Origin: Nitrospinia bacterium
GTDB lineage: Bacteria > Nitrospinota > Nitrospinia > Nitrospinales > JAJDAT01
Assembly: GCA_029261715.1 (NCBI GenBank)
Contig: JAJDAT010000016.1
Coordinates: 1-64,000 of the forward strand
DNA length: 64,000 bases
Reading direction: 5' to 3'
Shown: in pieces, positions 35,718 to 44,365 of the stretch
Position numbering within the stretch: the stretch's first letter is position 1
Layout of the letters: each line of letters begins with the position of its first letter
Position numbers and translations under genes: made by a program
The notes under the pieces: model-generated
What the model was told of the DNA's origin: nothing
Databases searched by the model: none
The model's input: only the letters and a program-made list of their open reading frames with translations

Positions 35718-37706
35718 TTAACCATTTACTGGCTTAGGTTTTACGTTTTTAAATTTCCACAGTTGTTGCTTGTAATAAGTTTCACTTGGATCAAGTTTGA
35801 TAGCCATTCTTATAGTAGCCACGGCTTGCTCTATATCACCCTTCACATAATATATTTCCGAAAGAGTATCAACATACCCAGGCTTTTTCGGAAATGCCTC
35901 CAACGTTTTGTTTGATAAGACTAAAGCCTCTTCTAGATTTATCCTCTTTTTGGCAAATAACCAAGCTAAACGGTTCATCGAATCGTAATAGTCAGATTTT
36001 AGTTCCATAGCTTTTTTGCAATATCCAATTGCAACGGTATAGTATCCTTTTTTGCTATAAACATTACAAAGCGCATAAGTCAATTCATGATTCTTAGGGG
36101 CAAAGCTAGAAGCTTGCTTCAAGGTATCCACAGCTTTATCTAGCTCTTTCTGACCAATGAAAGATTCTGCCAAAAGTAAGTAATAGTTGGGGTTTTGAGT
36201 AAATAAGTTCGTCGCTTCTGTCAACTCTCTTGTAGAATTTTCAAATTCGTTCATCGAGAAATAAACTTTTCCCATTTCAAATAAGATTTTATGATTTTGA
36301 GGGTCAAGCTTTTTAGCTGACTCTAAAGCGCTAATGGCCTCATCCCATTTTTCTTCTTGATTTAAAATTCGACCCAATTGAAAAAAATCTTCCCAACTTT
36401 CTGGTTTTAAGTTAATGGCTTCTCGAAAAGCCGCTTTTGCTTTTTGATTTTGTTTTTTATCGAGATAAATTTTTCCTAATTGAGAATGGATTCCAGCATT
36501 TTTTGGCTCTAAGTTTTGAGCAGCTTTATAATGCCGAAACGATTCATCCAAAGAACCTTTTTGAAAATACCAGTCAGCCAACCGAATTTGTGCTTCAAAA
36601 TTTTCAGGAAACATCCCAACTACTTTTTTAAACGATTTAATAGCATCGCTTTCTCGGTTCATATCTAAAAGAAGTTCCCCAAGCGTTAAGTGAATTATTG
36701 GATCATCTTTATTTATCTTCACAGCTTGATTTAAAACTTCTAAGGCTCGTTCTTTTTCGCCTTTTTGGCTTAACAACCGTCCTAATTCTCTTAAAGCCTC
36801 ATAATAGTCAGGTTTAAGCTTAATCGATCTTTTATAATTCTCAATCGCTTCGCTTAGATTCCCTAGCTTAGTTTCTAAGGCGCCTAACCCATGATATCCT
36901 TCGTAACTATTCGGATCAGTTTTAAGAAGAGATTGGAAGGCTAACTTAGCCTCGCCTAGACTGCCTTTTAAAGACAAGGTTTTAGCTAAATACATCTGGT
37001 AAGAGCTTTTAGACGGGCTTAACTCTATGGATCTTTTGAAGTGATTAAGAGCCTGATCGAAATTCTCTCGACCTAATTGAACTTTGCCTAATCCGAAAAA
37101 GACTTCTGGATTTTCTTTTGAAACCTTAAGAGCTTTTTGAAATTCATTTTCGGCCTCTGTATATTTTTTCTTTTCAAGTAAAGTAAACGCTTGATCGATT
37201 TTATCTTCCAAATTATCAGACTTTATAAAGCTGGGGGAAAAATAAATCGTAGCGCAAATAGCTAAAACAACTAGAGCTACTAACTTTTTTGAACTTCCCC
37301 CTCGAGAGCGGTTAGATCTAACGGCTTTTTTAGCTTCTTTTTCCGCTAAAACTTCTAAATCGGCGTCTGAAACGCTATCTTTGGTGGCGGGAAGAGTTTC
37401 AACCATCTTACAACTACCCTCAAAATTGGAGCCTTCGTCAATGACCAAATGGTAAGTTGTAATATCACCAACCAAGCTGCTTTCATTAGCTAAAGAGACT
37501 TTATTTTCAGCAATAATATTTCCGCGAACTTTTCCCATATTTGTTACGGTATGGGTTTTGATATCTCCGAAAACCATTCCGGATTTCCCTACCATAAAAT
37601 GATCTGACGAATAAATCTCTCCTTCTAATTCTCCGTCAAAATGGACGATTCCTTTCACCCATAAGGTACCACTAAGCTTCACACCCGACTCAATATAGGA
37701 ATCCAT
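35718..37706 (-). CDS. Bactofilin domain fused to a membrane segment and TPR array
   Basis: 662 residues. The N-terminal about 100 residues are a bactofilin-type beta-helix (GTLWVKGIVHFDGELEGEIY, then HFMVGKSGMVFGDIKT and KVRGNIIAENKVSLA). Residues 101-140 are a charged linker, and one hydrophobic segment lies at about 143-160 (LVALVVLAICATIYFSPSFI). From about 175 to 650 there are roughly 13 TPR units (for example NPEVFFGLGKVQLGRENFDQ). Bactofilins polymerise without nucleotide on the inner membrane. Here the topology would put the bactofilin in the cytoplasm and the TPR array in the periplasm. The fusion may link a cytoskeletal scaffold to envelope assembly. The role is inferred. Confidence 0.85.
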   Translation of the reverse strand: MDSYIESGVKLSGTLWVKGIVHFDGELEGEIYSSDHFMVGKSGMVFGDIKTHTVTNMGKVRGNIIAENKVSLANESSLVGDITTYHLVIDEGSNFEGSCKMVETLPATKDSVSDADLEVLAEKEAKKAVRSNRSRGGSSKKLVALVVLAICATIYFSPSFIKSDNLEDKIDQAFTLLEKKKYTEAENEFQKALKVSKENPEVFFGLGKVQLGRENFDQALNHFKRSIELSPSKSSYQMYLAKTLSLKGSLGEAKLAFQSLLKTDPNSYEGYHGLGALETKLGNLSEAIENYKRSIKLKPDYYEALRELGRLLSQKGEKERALEVLNQAVKINKDDPIIHLTLGELLLDMNRESDAIKSFKKVVGMFPENFEAQIRLADWYFQKGSLDESFRHYKAAQNLEPKNAGIHSQLGKIYLDKKQNQKAKAAFREAINLKPESWEDFFQLGRILNQEEKWDEAISALESAKKLDPQNHKILFEMGKVYFSMNEFENSTRELTEATNLFTQNPNYYLLLAESFIGQKELDKAVDTLKQASSFAPKNHELTYALCNVYSKKGYYTVAIGYCKKAMELKSDYYDSMNRLAWLFAKKRINLEEALVLSNKTLEAFPKKPGYVDTLSEIYYVKGDIEQAVATIRMAIKLDPSETYYKQQLWKFKNVKPKPVNG

Positions 37707-37955
37707 TACGCCATCCCGAAATAATTATTAGCATCAATTTTATTAAATTCTAGCAAAATAACTAAAAATAAACAACTTAAGCCACACAAACATTGGATCG
37801 TTCACTCCAATATTCAAGCTATAAATATTCGTTAGGACCTAGATAAAGTTTTAATTATACGTTGATTATCTATAAGATTATTGTTAACTTAACCGTTTTT
37901 GAGCTTACTTTGATCCTCATTCTTACTATCATGTCCTAATAATTAAGAGAGTTAA

Positions 37956-38678
37956 ATGCAAAGAAATAGCGGTAGAAAACCAAATCAACTGAGACAAATA
38001 AAAATAACCAAGAATTATATTAAACATCCAGACGGATCTGTTTTAATTCAGGCAGGCAATACGAAAGTTATTTGCTCCGCTAACGTTGAAGAGAAAGTTC
38101 CGTCTTTTTTACGCGATAAAAAAACTGGCTGGCTTACTGCAGAATATTCAATGATGCCAAGTTCCACACATACCCGAAGCCCTAGAGAAGCCGCTAGAGG
38201 AAAACTTTCCGGAAGAACTCAAGAAATTCAACGCCTAATTGGACGATCACTCCGCGCGGTTATCGATATGAAACTCCTAGGCGAACGTACAATTTGGATA
38301 GATTGCGATGTTATACAAGCGGATGGAGGCACTCGATGCGCTTCCATAACCGGAGCGTTTGTAGCTCTTTGTCTGGCTCTAAAAAAACTAAAAAAACTAA
38401 AATTAATTAAAGAAATCCCCATAAAAGACTTTGTTGCAGCAGTCAGCGTTGGGATGTATGAAGGTAAAGTCATTTTAGACCTTGATTATAGCGAAGACTC
38501 CAAAGCCGAAGTCGATATGAATGTAATCAAAACGGGAGCGGGTAAATTCGTTGAAGTACAGGGCACTGCTGAGAGCGATCCATTCGACGATAAACAAATG
38601 AAGGGAATGTTGGATTTTGCCAACAAGGGCATTCAAGAACTAGTTGCTATTCAAAAAAAGGCAATTGGACCAATATGA
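37956..38678 (+). CDS. rph: Ribonuclease PH
   Basis: 240 residues. The family pattern is complete: [76 protein letters not shown] and [20 protein letters not shown], with [14 protein letters not shown] near the active site. The enzyme trims tRNA 3' ends by phosphorolysis. Length is normal for the family (about 238). Confidence 0.96.
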   Translation: MQRNSGRKPNQLRQIKITKNYIKHPDGSVLIQAGNTKVICSANVEEKVPSFLRDKKTGWLTAEYSMMPSSTHTRSPREAARGKLSGRTQEIQRLIGRSLRAVIDMKLLGERTIWIDCDVIQADGGTRCASITGAFVALCLALKKLKKLKLIKEIPIKDFVAAVSVGMYEGKVILDLDYSEDSKAEVDMNVIKTGAGKFVEVQGTAESDPFDDKQMKGMLDFANKGIQELVAIQKKAIGPI

Positions 38679-38709
38679 ACAATCAGGTAATTAGATTTGT
38701 ATTTTCTAT

Positions 38710-39363
38710 TTATCTAGAATTTTTCACACCGACTCTAGAACAAAACTCGTTTAGACAACAACTTCCACAATAGGGAGAAACGGGTTTACAGCAGTTTTGT
38801 CCAAAAGTAACCAAATGTTGATTCCAGTCTTTCCAATACCGTTTTGGTAACTTTTTGCGTAGAACTTCTTCTGTTTCGTCTGGATTCTTGGTTTTAATAT
38901 ACCCCCACCGATTTACTATACGATGCACATGCGCATCCACACAGATTCCTAACTTGTCATAGCCCAATGTTAAAACCATGTTGGCCGTCTTTCGCCCCAC
39001 TCCTCTAAGAGACAAGAGCTCTTCCATCTCTTCGGGAGGCTGCCCTTGATATCTATCGATAAGAACTTCGCTTAAACTTTTCAGGTTATTCGCTTTTTCC
39101 TGAAAAAATGCTACAGGATATATAGCCTCTTTAATCTGAGACTCTTTAAGCTTCGCTAAACTTTTCGCGTCCTTTCCCAGCTTTATCAATTTGTTAAATG
39201 CAGATTCGGCTACAGGATCTCGGGTTCTAAGACTTAAAATAGCTCCCACTAAAATCCAAAATGGTTTCTGAGATTTGCTCAACCGGATTGCAAATGGAAC
39301 AGTCCAGTCTTTACCTGCTTTTTTTATTTGGCGAACTGCGAGAGGAATGGGAAAGACTTCCAT
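38710..39363 (-). CDS. nth: Endonuclease III
   Basis: 217 residues. The helix-hairpin-helix LRGVGRKTANMVL carries the catalytic K125, and CVDAHVHRIVNRWG carries D143. The C-terminal 4Fe-4S loop has the C-x6-C-x2-C-x5-C spacing (C192, C199, C202, C208). The enzyme removes oxidised pyrimidines and nicks the abasic site. The usual LSAQATD or LSQRTRD motif is LSLRTRD here. It converges with rph and lies just downstream of a small membrane-protein gene. Confidence 0.93.
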   Translation of the reverse strand: MEVFPIPLAVRQIKKAGKDWTVPFAIRLSKSQKPFWILVGAILSLRTRDPVAESAFNKLIKLGKDAKSLAKLKESQIKEAIYPVAFFQEKANNLKSLSEVLIDRYQGQPPEEMEELLSLRGVGRKTANMVLTLGYDKLGICVDAHVHRIVNRWGYIKTKNPDETEEVLRKKLPKRYWKDWNQHLVTFGQNCCKPVSPYCGSCCLNEFCSRVGVKNSR

Positions 39364-39377
39364 CAGTTAAAAATAAA

Positions 39378-39662
39378 TTAAGGGTTAGTCTGAGTAAATG
39401 AACGGATAACAGCCGAAACTCCAGATAGCAAAATCATAATAAATCCAACAATGGCAAAAAAGTTTGAGACAAACTCTTTGTGAGCCTTTCTAATTTCCCT
39501 GATTACCACCGATTCATTCAATAAACCTTCTTGCCCATCTTCTATATCATCAAGAGGAATATCCATAACTTTGGCTAAACCTAGCAATTCTTGAAAACGC
39601 TTTTCCGGATCAGAAACCTTTTGGATTTCATTCAATTTAGAAGGAATTTTAAATTTCTTCAC
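39378..39662 (-). CDS. Small single-pass membrane protein, unknown
   Basis: 94 residues. A charged N-terminal half (FKIPSKLNEIQKVSDPEKRF, then ELLGLAKVMDIPLDDIEDG) precedes one membrane segment at about 68-86 (FFAIVGFIMILLSGVSAVIR) and a short tail. No family was recognised. It is 14 bases upstream of nth, so the two may share a transcript. Confidence 0.6.
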   Translation of the reverse strand: MKKFKIPSKLNEIQKVSDPEKRFQELLGLAKVMDIPLDDIEDGQEGLLNESVVIREIRKAHKEFVSNFFAIVGFIMILLSGVSAVIRSFTQTNP

Positions 39663-39717
39663 GACAAACTACTCTACTATTATTTATGTTGATAAAATTT
39701 CTAAACTTTTATTTTGA

Positions 39718-41043
39718 TCAATTTGAAGGCTGAGTGATTTTTTTATTCAGATACTCAAACATTGCGTCAGCGAACACCTTATTGCCTACTTCATTTAAAT
39801 GAGGATCATATTTCCACGTTAACGACCTTCCTTGATCCTTTGACCGGTTTAGCTTTTCATAAATTGGAATATATCCATAATTCGAAACGTTGGAAAGCTC
39901 ATTTAACCAATTAGACGCCAACCGTATGGGTGGAATAGAGTCGTTATGAAATTGAAAAGAATCCATCACAATAAAATCTTTTTTCAAATCTAAAACCTGA
40001 TTTCCCAACATTTTTAAAGTCTTTAAATTGACCAAATTAGTCGTCATCCACGAAGGAAAGTTTTTTTTGTCGCCCGCTCCATAATAAATTCCAACTTCCT
40101 CTTCATGTTTATTAAAGAACTTACTAATACTTCTTCTTAAATTAGACATTAGATCTAAAAGAAAAGACTTTTTATCTACTTCCAAACTTCTTTTTCCATT
40201 CATTTCCTTTTTGATAAATTCTTTTTGTTGATCCACAAACTTTTGAAAGTCCTTAGGAATAAAAATTTGAAATGGCAACTCATCAATATAAGAAATTCGA
40301 TCCGTTCTTGCTTTTAATCTTTGAAATTCTTCGCGCTTAATATATAAAAAATCATTAACAAAGTTTTCCCCTTCTTCAACCGACAAAGCTTCGGGGCGTC
40401 CTGTTTTTAGAGTAACAACCGGCCTAATATCTAAACACTTTTTTTCTCCCAGATCATTGATTCCAAAGAATTCTCTTTGACACCAGGTAGTTGAGATAGT
40501 CCTCAAATAATTCTTTTCAAAAATATATACAAAAACAAAATCCGGCTTAAATTTAGAAACGTAACTGGTCCAGTTTAGTAGTATTTGATCAATTCCATAT
40601 CCTGGGACTCCAAAATTAAGCACTTCATACTTATAACCATTGGTGTTCAATTCATTATTCAATCTTTTTTCTAACAATTGACCAGCCGTCTTTTCAAATT
40701 CTAACTGTCGTGCGGCAATCATAGAATCACCTAATAACGCTATGCGTACTGTTTTTGCTCCTTTTTCTATCGTTCTTTCAAAATCCCTGAATCCATGTGA
40801 GTTGATTTTAACTTTAGAACTAAATTCTCTGGCATACCAGTGATGGCCAGTAATAATGTGTTCTGAGCTTGGGATGAACCTCCAACCCAAAATAGGGTGT
40901 GGCTCAAATGGAATGACTTTATAGGAAGGATGAAAATAGACATATATCTGCCCACAAACCTCAATAAAGGCGGCAACAATCAAAAAAATGAAAATATTAA
41001 CGGCTATTAATTTAAATAGAATTTGTGGTTTGCGTTCGTCCAT
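39718..41043 (-). CDS. SGNH-like hydrolase, membrane anchored (paralogue B)
   Basis: 441 residues. One N-terminal membrane segment (about 10-29) precedes the SGNH blocks IALLGDSMIAARQLEF, LNFGVPGYGIDQIL and the end YDPHLNEVGNKVFADAM with the catalytic Asp and His. The middle region (about 230-350) is longer and more basic than in the two other copies and has no close match to them. HPILGWRFIPSSEHII corresponds to the LGW stretch of the others. It is probably an envelope or extracellular acyl hydrolase or acetyl-transfer protein; the substrate is unknown. Confidence 0.75.
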   Translation of the reverse strand: MDERKPQILFKLIAVNIFIFLIVAAFIEVCGQIYVYFHPSYKVIPFEPHPILGWRFIPSSEHIITGHHWYAREFSSKVKINSHGFRDFERTIEKGAKTVRIALLGDSMIAARQLEFEKTAGQLLEKRLNNELNTNGYKYEVLNFGVPGYGIDQILLNWTSYVSKFKPDFVFVYIFEKNYLRTISTTWCQREFFGINDLGEKKCLDIRPVVTLKTGRPEALSVEEGENFVNDFLYIKREEFQRLKARTDRISYIDELPFQIFIPKDFQKFVDQQKEFIKKEMNGKRSLEVDKKSFLLDLMSNLRRSISKFFNKHEEEVGIYYGAGDKKNFPSWMTTNLVNLKTLKMLGNQVLDLKKDFIVMDSFQFHNDSIPPIRLASNWLNELSNVSNYGYIPIYEKLNRSKDQGRSLTWKYDPHLNEVGNKVFADAMFEYLNKKITQPSN

Positions 41044-41078
41044 ATCAGCCTAAAAGTAAAAATTTCGTTTTTTTATCC

Positions 41079-41400
41079 AGCTAACTTCAGATCATCAATC
41101 ATCCATATAGAGATCGACCCTCCAAAACCCCGTTGTCTTTCCTCATTGAAATGAGAGCCTCCCTTCCACCGGAGACGAACACCATTCATTTCGGCTTCTA
41201 AAAGAGGCGTTGACACATCAATATATTCGTAGCCTTTAAATTCCACATTTTTTTATAAGAAGCATTCTCAAAGGAGATTTTTTTAACGTTTGATCAAAAT
41301 AACTTTGGGGTCCTTTTCAGAGGCATCTTTAAAAACATCTTTAATTTTATTATTTATTAATCGACGCATTCTATGCATTGATTTTGCTAAAAATAAATCC
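41079..41400 (-). pseudogene. Decayed coding remnant within a 694-bp gap
   Basis: On the minus strand, three short open stretches follow one another in changing frames. The last, ending at 41079-41081, reads LLEAEMNGVRLRWKGG and then FGGSISIWMIDDLKLAG before a stop. The upstream ones read MHRMRRLINNKIKDVFKDAS and KISFENASYKK. Their protein-like character and the intervening stops and shifts near A7 runs suggest a frameshifted relic rather than a working gene. No family is recognised. The rest of the gap (41401-41737) shows nothing. Confidence 0.35.
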
Positions 41401-41737
41401 AACACACATAAAAAGTAAATATTCTCGATAGTCAAAATACTTTAAATAAAGCAGAATAGTTCAATGAAACGTTTTAGTAGATCCTAACACAAGAAGATTT
41501 ATCAGAAGATCGACATACCAACTAAAGGACGTTATACTCCTTATCTAATACATATACCACATTCCATATGTTTAAAAGATTAGATTGCCTCATACTATCA
41601 GAACCAGAGAAATTCAATCAAACTACCGGAAAAACACTACGCCCCTGTCTCCTTAAATTCTATCGCAAAATAGTTAACAGGAAAGAAGATACGATGGAAC
41701 GCTTTGCTTTTAAACTTAAGAGAACTGTTCTAAATAG

Positions 41738-42787
41738 ATGATTCAAGCTTCAAATATCTATCCCAACAAAAAGTTTATTGCCTTTACTGCTGCTCTAACG
41801 GCGCTAGCATCATGTATTTGTATTTTTCTTATCGACTCTTATTTTATATTCAACAGAAAATGGGGTTGCGAGCTGTGTCAATTCGACGCTGAATTGGGCT
41901 GGAGTATCATGAGAAACAAAAAAGTTTCCAATGGGAAAGTAGCCTATACAACAAATTCATTGGGGTTTCGATCTAAAGAAGTAGATCTATCCAAAAAACA
42001 TATTCTAGTTCTTGGAGATTCTGTCGCCTTCGGGGTAGGCGTTAACAACGATCAAACGACTTCCTATTATTTGGAACAAAAATTAAAAGGCCATCAAGTC
42101 TTAACTTTAGCGGCTCCGGGGTATGGCATAGACCAATACTATTTAAACCTACAAAAAAATATCTCGAAAACAAACTCAAAGGTCATTGTAGTCGTAATTT
42201 ATACGGGAAACGATTTAGACGATACAAGAAAAGATAGTTCATACGGAATGAGCAAACCGTTTTTCGCCTTCGAAAATGGAGAATTGAAAAACATAAATCC
42301 CAAATTATCGCGATTATCGTGTCAAAACTTTTTAACGGGAAGCAGAATCATAAAATTCATTATCCCAAACCAGATCAAAAATCAATTCTGTAAATCGAGA
42401 GTATTCAATCAAAACCAAGCGTCCTCTCAAATTGCGGCGTTATTAGAAAAAATTGAGCGCTTATCGGCTACGCATTATTCAAAAGTATTATTCGTACTGT
42501 CCCCATCCCTCATTGCAGTAAAGTCAGTGCAATGTGAATTAAAAAACTCGCCCGATAAATGTAGTCAGTTCGACAAAGGATTCCAGTTGTATTACCTATA
42601 TTTCCGAAAACTATTAGAATTAAAAAAATACCCTTACATTGATCACTTGCAAAATCTTATTTGGGTGGGAGAAAAAACTGAACTTGCCCCCCTTTTTAAT
42701 GACAACGGAAAAGACATTCATCATTATTCCCCCTCAGGCAATGAAATTTTAGCAAAATCTATTTATGAACATATCAAAAAACTTTGA
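41738..42787 (+). CDS. SGNH/GDSL-like hydrolase, membrane anchored (paralogue C)
   Basis: 349 residues, clearly homologous along its length to the protein encoded at 27.9-29.0 kb. One N-terminal membrane segment (about 14-35) is followed by LGWSIMRNKKV, ILVLGDSVAFGVGVNNDQTT (Ser in GDS), LAAPGYGIDQYY, VIYTGNDLDDTRKD (Asn) and DIHHYSPSGNEILA (Asp/His). Extra cysteines CELCQFD lie near 39-45. The fold and catalytic set point to an acyl-ester hydrolase facing the periplasm. It is divergently oriented to copy B across the gap that holds a decayed gene. Confidence 0.8.
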   Translation: MIQASNIYPNKKFIAFTAALTALASCICIFLIDSYFIFNRKWGCELCQFDAELGWSIMRNKKVSNGKVAYTTNSLGFRSKEVDLSKKHILVLGDSVAFGVGVNNDQTTSYYLEQKLKGHQVLTLAAPGYGIDQYYLNLQKNISKTNSKVIVVVIYTGNDLDDTRKDSSYGMSKPFFAFENGELKNINPKLSRLSCQNFLTGSRIIKFIIPNQIKNQFCKSRVFNQNQASSQIAALLEKIERLSATHYSKVLFVLSPSLIAVKSVQCELKNSPDKCSQFDKGFQLYYLYFRKLLELKKYPYIDHLQNLIWVGEKTELAPLFNDNGKDIHHYSPSGNEILAKSIYEHIKKL

Positions 42788-43058
42788 CCCCGCCATCCCT
42801 TTCAAATAGAAATTTTCGTAAAAAACCTTCGTTGAATTCAAAACAAAAAATGGAAATCAAAGTCAAAACGAAAAACACCCTACGACACAACACGTATCGA
42901 TGAAATACCCGTGGTATACGCATTTATAAAAATAGAAGAATAGATGTTGCGCGAGAACGTTGGGGAGAAGAAGTAAAAGAAGCGGTTTAGCAACTATGTA
43001 GAAACAAAAGATTCTTCAGCTTTTTTTTGCGTGGTATCAAATACCATTTATTTTCTCA

Positions 43059-43298
43059 TCATTCTGGTAATGGGTATTTAACACCTCTTTTTTCACAAAA
43101 TTCTTTCAGAGTGTAATCCAATGGACCCTCTTTTTTCCCCAATTGGAGATAATCGTAATACGTTTCTGCAAATGCTTTAAAACCTTTCCGTCTTAATATC
43201 TTAATCTCCCTGGCTTCTTCCGTAGTCAATTTAAACGCTTCACAAGAATTATTCAATGCATCTTGCACCCAACTATCTTCTGACTTTGACTGACTCAC
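43059..43298 (-). CDS. Small hypothetical protein
   Basis: 79 residues without membrane segments, rich in charged residues (LTTEEAREIKILRRKGFKAF and LQLGKKEGPLDYTLKEFCEK). It has no family that I recognise. Its length, balanced composition and start spacing are plausible for a real gene. The preceding 271-bp gap (42788-43058) contains fragments such as RRIDVARERWGEEVKEAV in a frame with nearby stops, possibly a decayed gene. Confidence 0.5.
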   Translation of the reverse strand: MSQSKSEDSWVQDALNNSCEAFKLTTEEAREIKILRRKGFKAFAETYYDYLQLGKKEGPLDYTLKEFCEKRGVKYPLPE

Positions 43299-43385
43299 TG
43301 GTAATTCGTCCTCTTATTCGTTGTTATATAGATCTCGTTTCAATATAGCTTGACTCCGATGAACCCTAAAAAATAAATTATTAAT

Positions 43386-43709
43386 TCAGGCGAAGAAAAA
43401 AACTGCAATAAATGACGGAAAAAGCTGAGGCACTTGATGATAAAGAATTCCCAATACACCTAATTCCACCACTCCCATGATCCATATCCATTTCAGTGAG
43501 TAAATGGATATATGATTCTCATAGCATTTCCATTTACTGGTAACGGCAAAGAAAATTCCAACATAGATCAGTGCAAAAAACAGTGTCAGTAATATAGCGC
43601 CAAATCCCCCCCAACGGAACATCGCCAATAGAATATATTTCATACCAATCAAGGCGATTAACGATACCAACAAAAAGATAAGAATAAAAACAATCAGTCT
43701 GTTCATCAC
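43386..43709 (-). CDS. Small polytopic membrane protein, unknown
   Basis: 107 residues with about four hydrophobic segments (LIVFILIFLLVSLIALIGM near 5-23, then AILLTLFFALIYVGIFFAV, WIWIMGVVELGVLGILY and FPSFIAVFFFA). No conserved motif is visible. It lies just downstream of the tRNA-Arg terminator hairpin on the same strand, but the terminator probably separates them. Confidence 0.6.
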   Translation of the reverse strand: MMNRLIVFILIFLLVSLIALIGMKYILLAMFRWGGFGAILLTLFFALIYVGIFFAVTSKWKCYENHISIYSLKWIWIMGVVELGVLGILYHQVPQLFPSFIAVFFFA

Positions 43710-43757
43710 GAGTTTTAAAATGGTGGAATCAGAGTAGGATCAAGATGGAAAAATAAA

Positions 43758-43790
43758 AAGGGTTTGCAAGACAGCATCTTGCAAACCCTT
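43758..43790 (-). terminator. Rho-independent terminator downstream of tRNA-Arg
   Basis: A perfect 14-bp stem, AAGGGTTTGCAAGA with TCTTGCAAACCCTT, closes a five-base loop (CAGCA). On the minus strand it is followed by TTTTTATTTTT, a good U-tract. It lies about ten bases after the tRNA 3' end. Confidence 0.9.
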
Positions 43791-43798
43791 GATATTAT

Positions 43799-43875
<77 letters not shown>

Positions 43876-43956
43876 ACTCTTTAAAATCTAATTTATTCTT
43901 GGACACATTATAAGTTTTTAGAGACTCTTTTTAAAGAAAATTAAAAGGTTAAATTT

Positions 43957-44346
43957 TTATTTATTTAAAAAAATAAGCCCTAACCTGATCCCTAAAAAAA
44001 CAGCCAATAACGTTAAAATTATTGTCCCGCCAACATTCATAAAAAATAACGCTAAATCTTTCCGCTCTAACAATCGATACGAATCATAACTAAAGGTAGA
44101 CATCGTAGTAAAACCGCCAAGTAAACCAATCGTCAAAAATAACCGGGCATCTTCACTCAAAATCTCTTTATATTCCATCACCGAAATAATAAATCCTAAG
44201 CAAAAACTCCCAATGACATTCACCACTAATGTCCCAAGAGGGAAAGCGGTTCCAAATCCTTCGATCCATACTTTAACTAAATATCTTAAAACAGATCCAA
44301 CAAAGCCTCCAACACCGACATAAAGCAATGTAACTATTGATGGCAC
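43957..44346 (-). CDS. crcB: Fluoride exporter CrcB (Fluc)
   Basis: 129 residues with four membrane segments. Signature stretches are GGFVGSVLRYLVKVWIEG near 13-30, GTLVVNVIGSFCLGF near 38-52 and GLLGGFTTMSTFSYDS near 74-89, which include the pore-lining Asn and Phe residues. The protein is a dimeric fluoride channel in the inner membrane. A fluoride riboswitch was looked for upstream but none was evident; the gene starts 20 bases from the caspase-like gene's stop. Confidence 0.93.
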   Translation of the reverse strand: MPSIVTLLYVGVGGFVGSVLRYLVKVWIEGFGTAFPLGTLVVNVIGSFCLGFIISVMEYKEILSEDARLFLTIGLLGGFTTMSTFSYDSYRLLERKDLALFFMNVGGTIILTLLAVFLGIRLGLIFLNK

Positions 44347-44365
44347 AATATATAAAACCTAAAGA

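Noticed and set aside
42880-42990. Peptides such as RRIDVARERWGEEVKEAV in the gap after SGNH copy C
   Set aside because: The frame is interrupted on both sides and too short to assign; kept only as a remark on the gap.
43019-43050. TGGTATCAAATACCA hairpin as a terminator
   Set aside because: The stem is only six AT-rich pairs and no supported plus-strand gene ends just before it.
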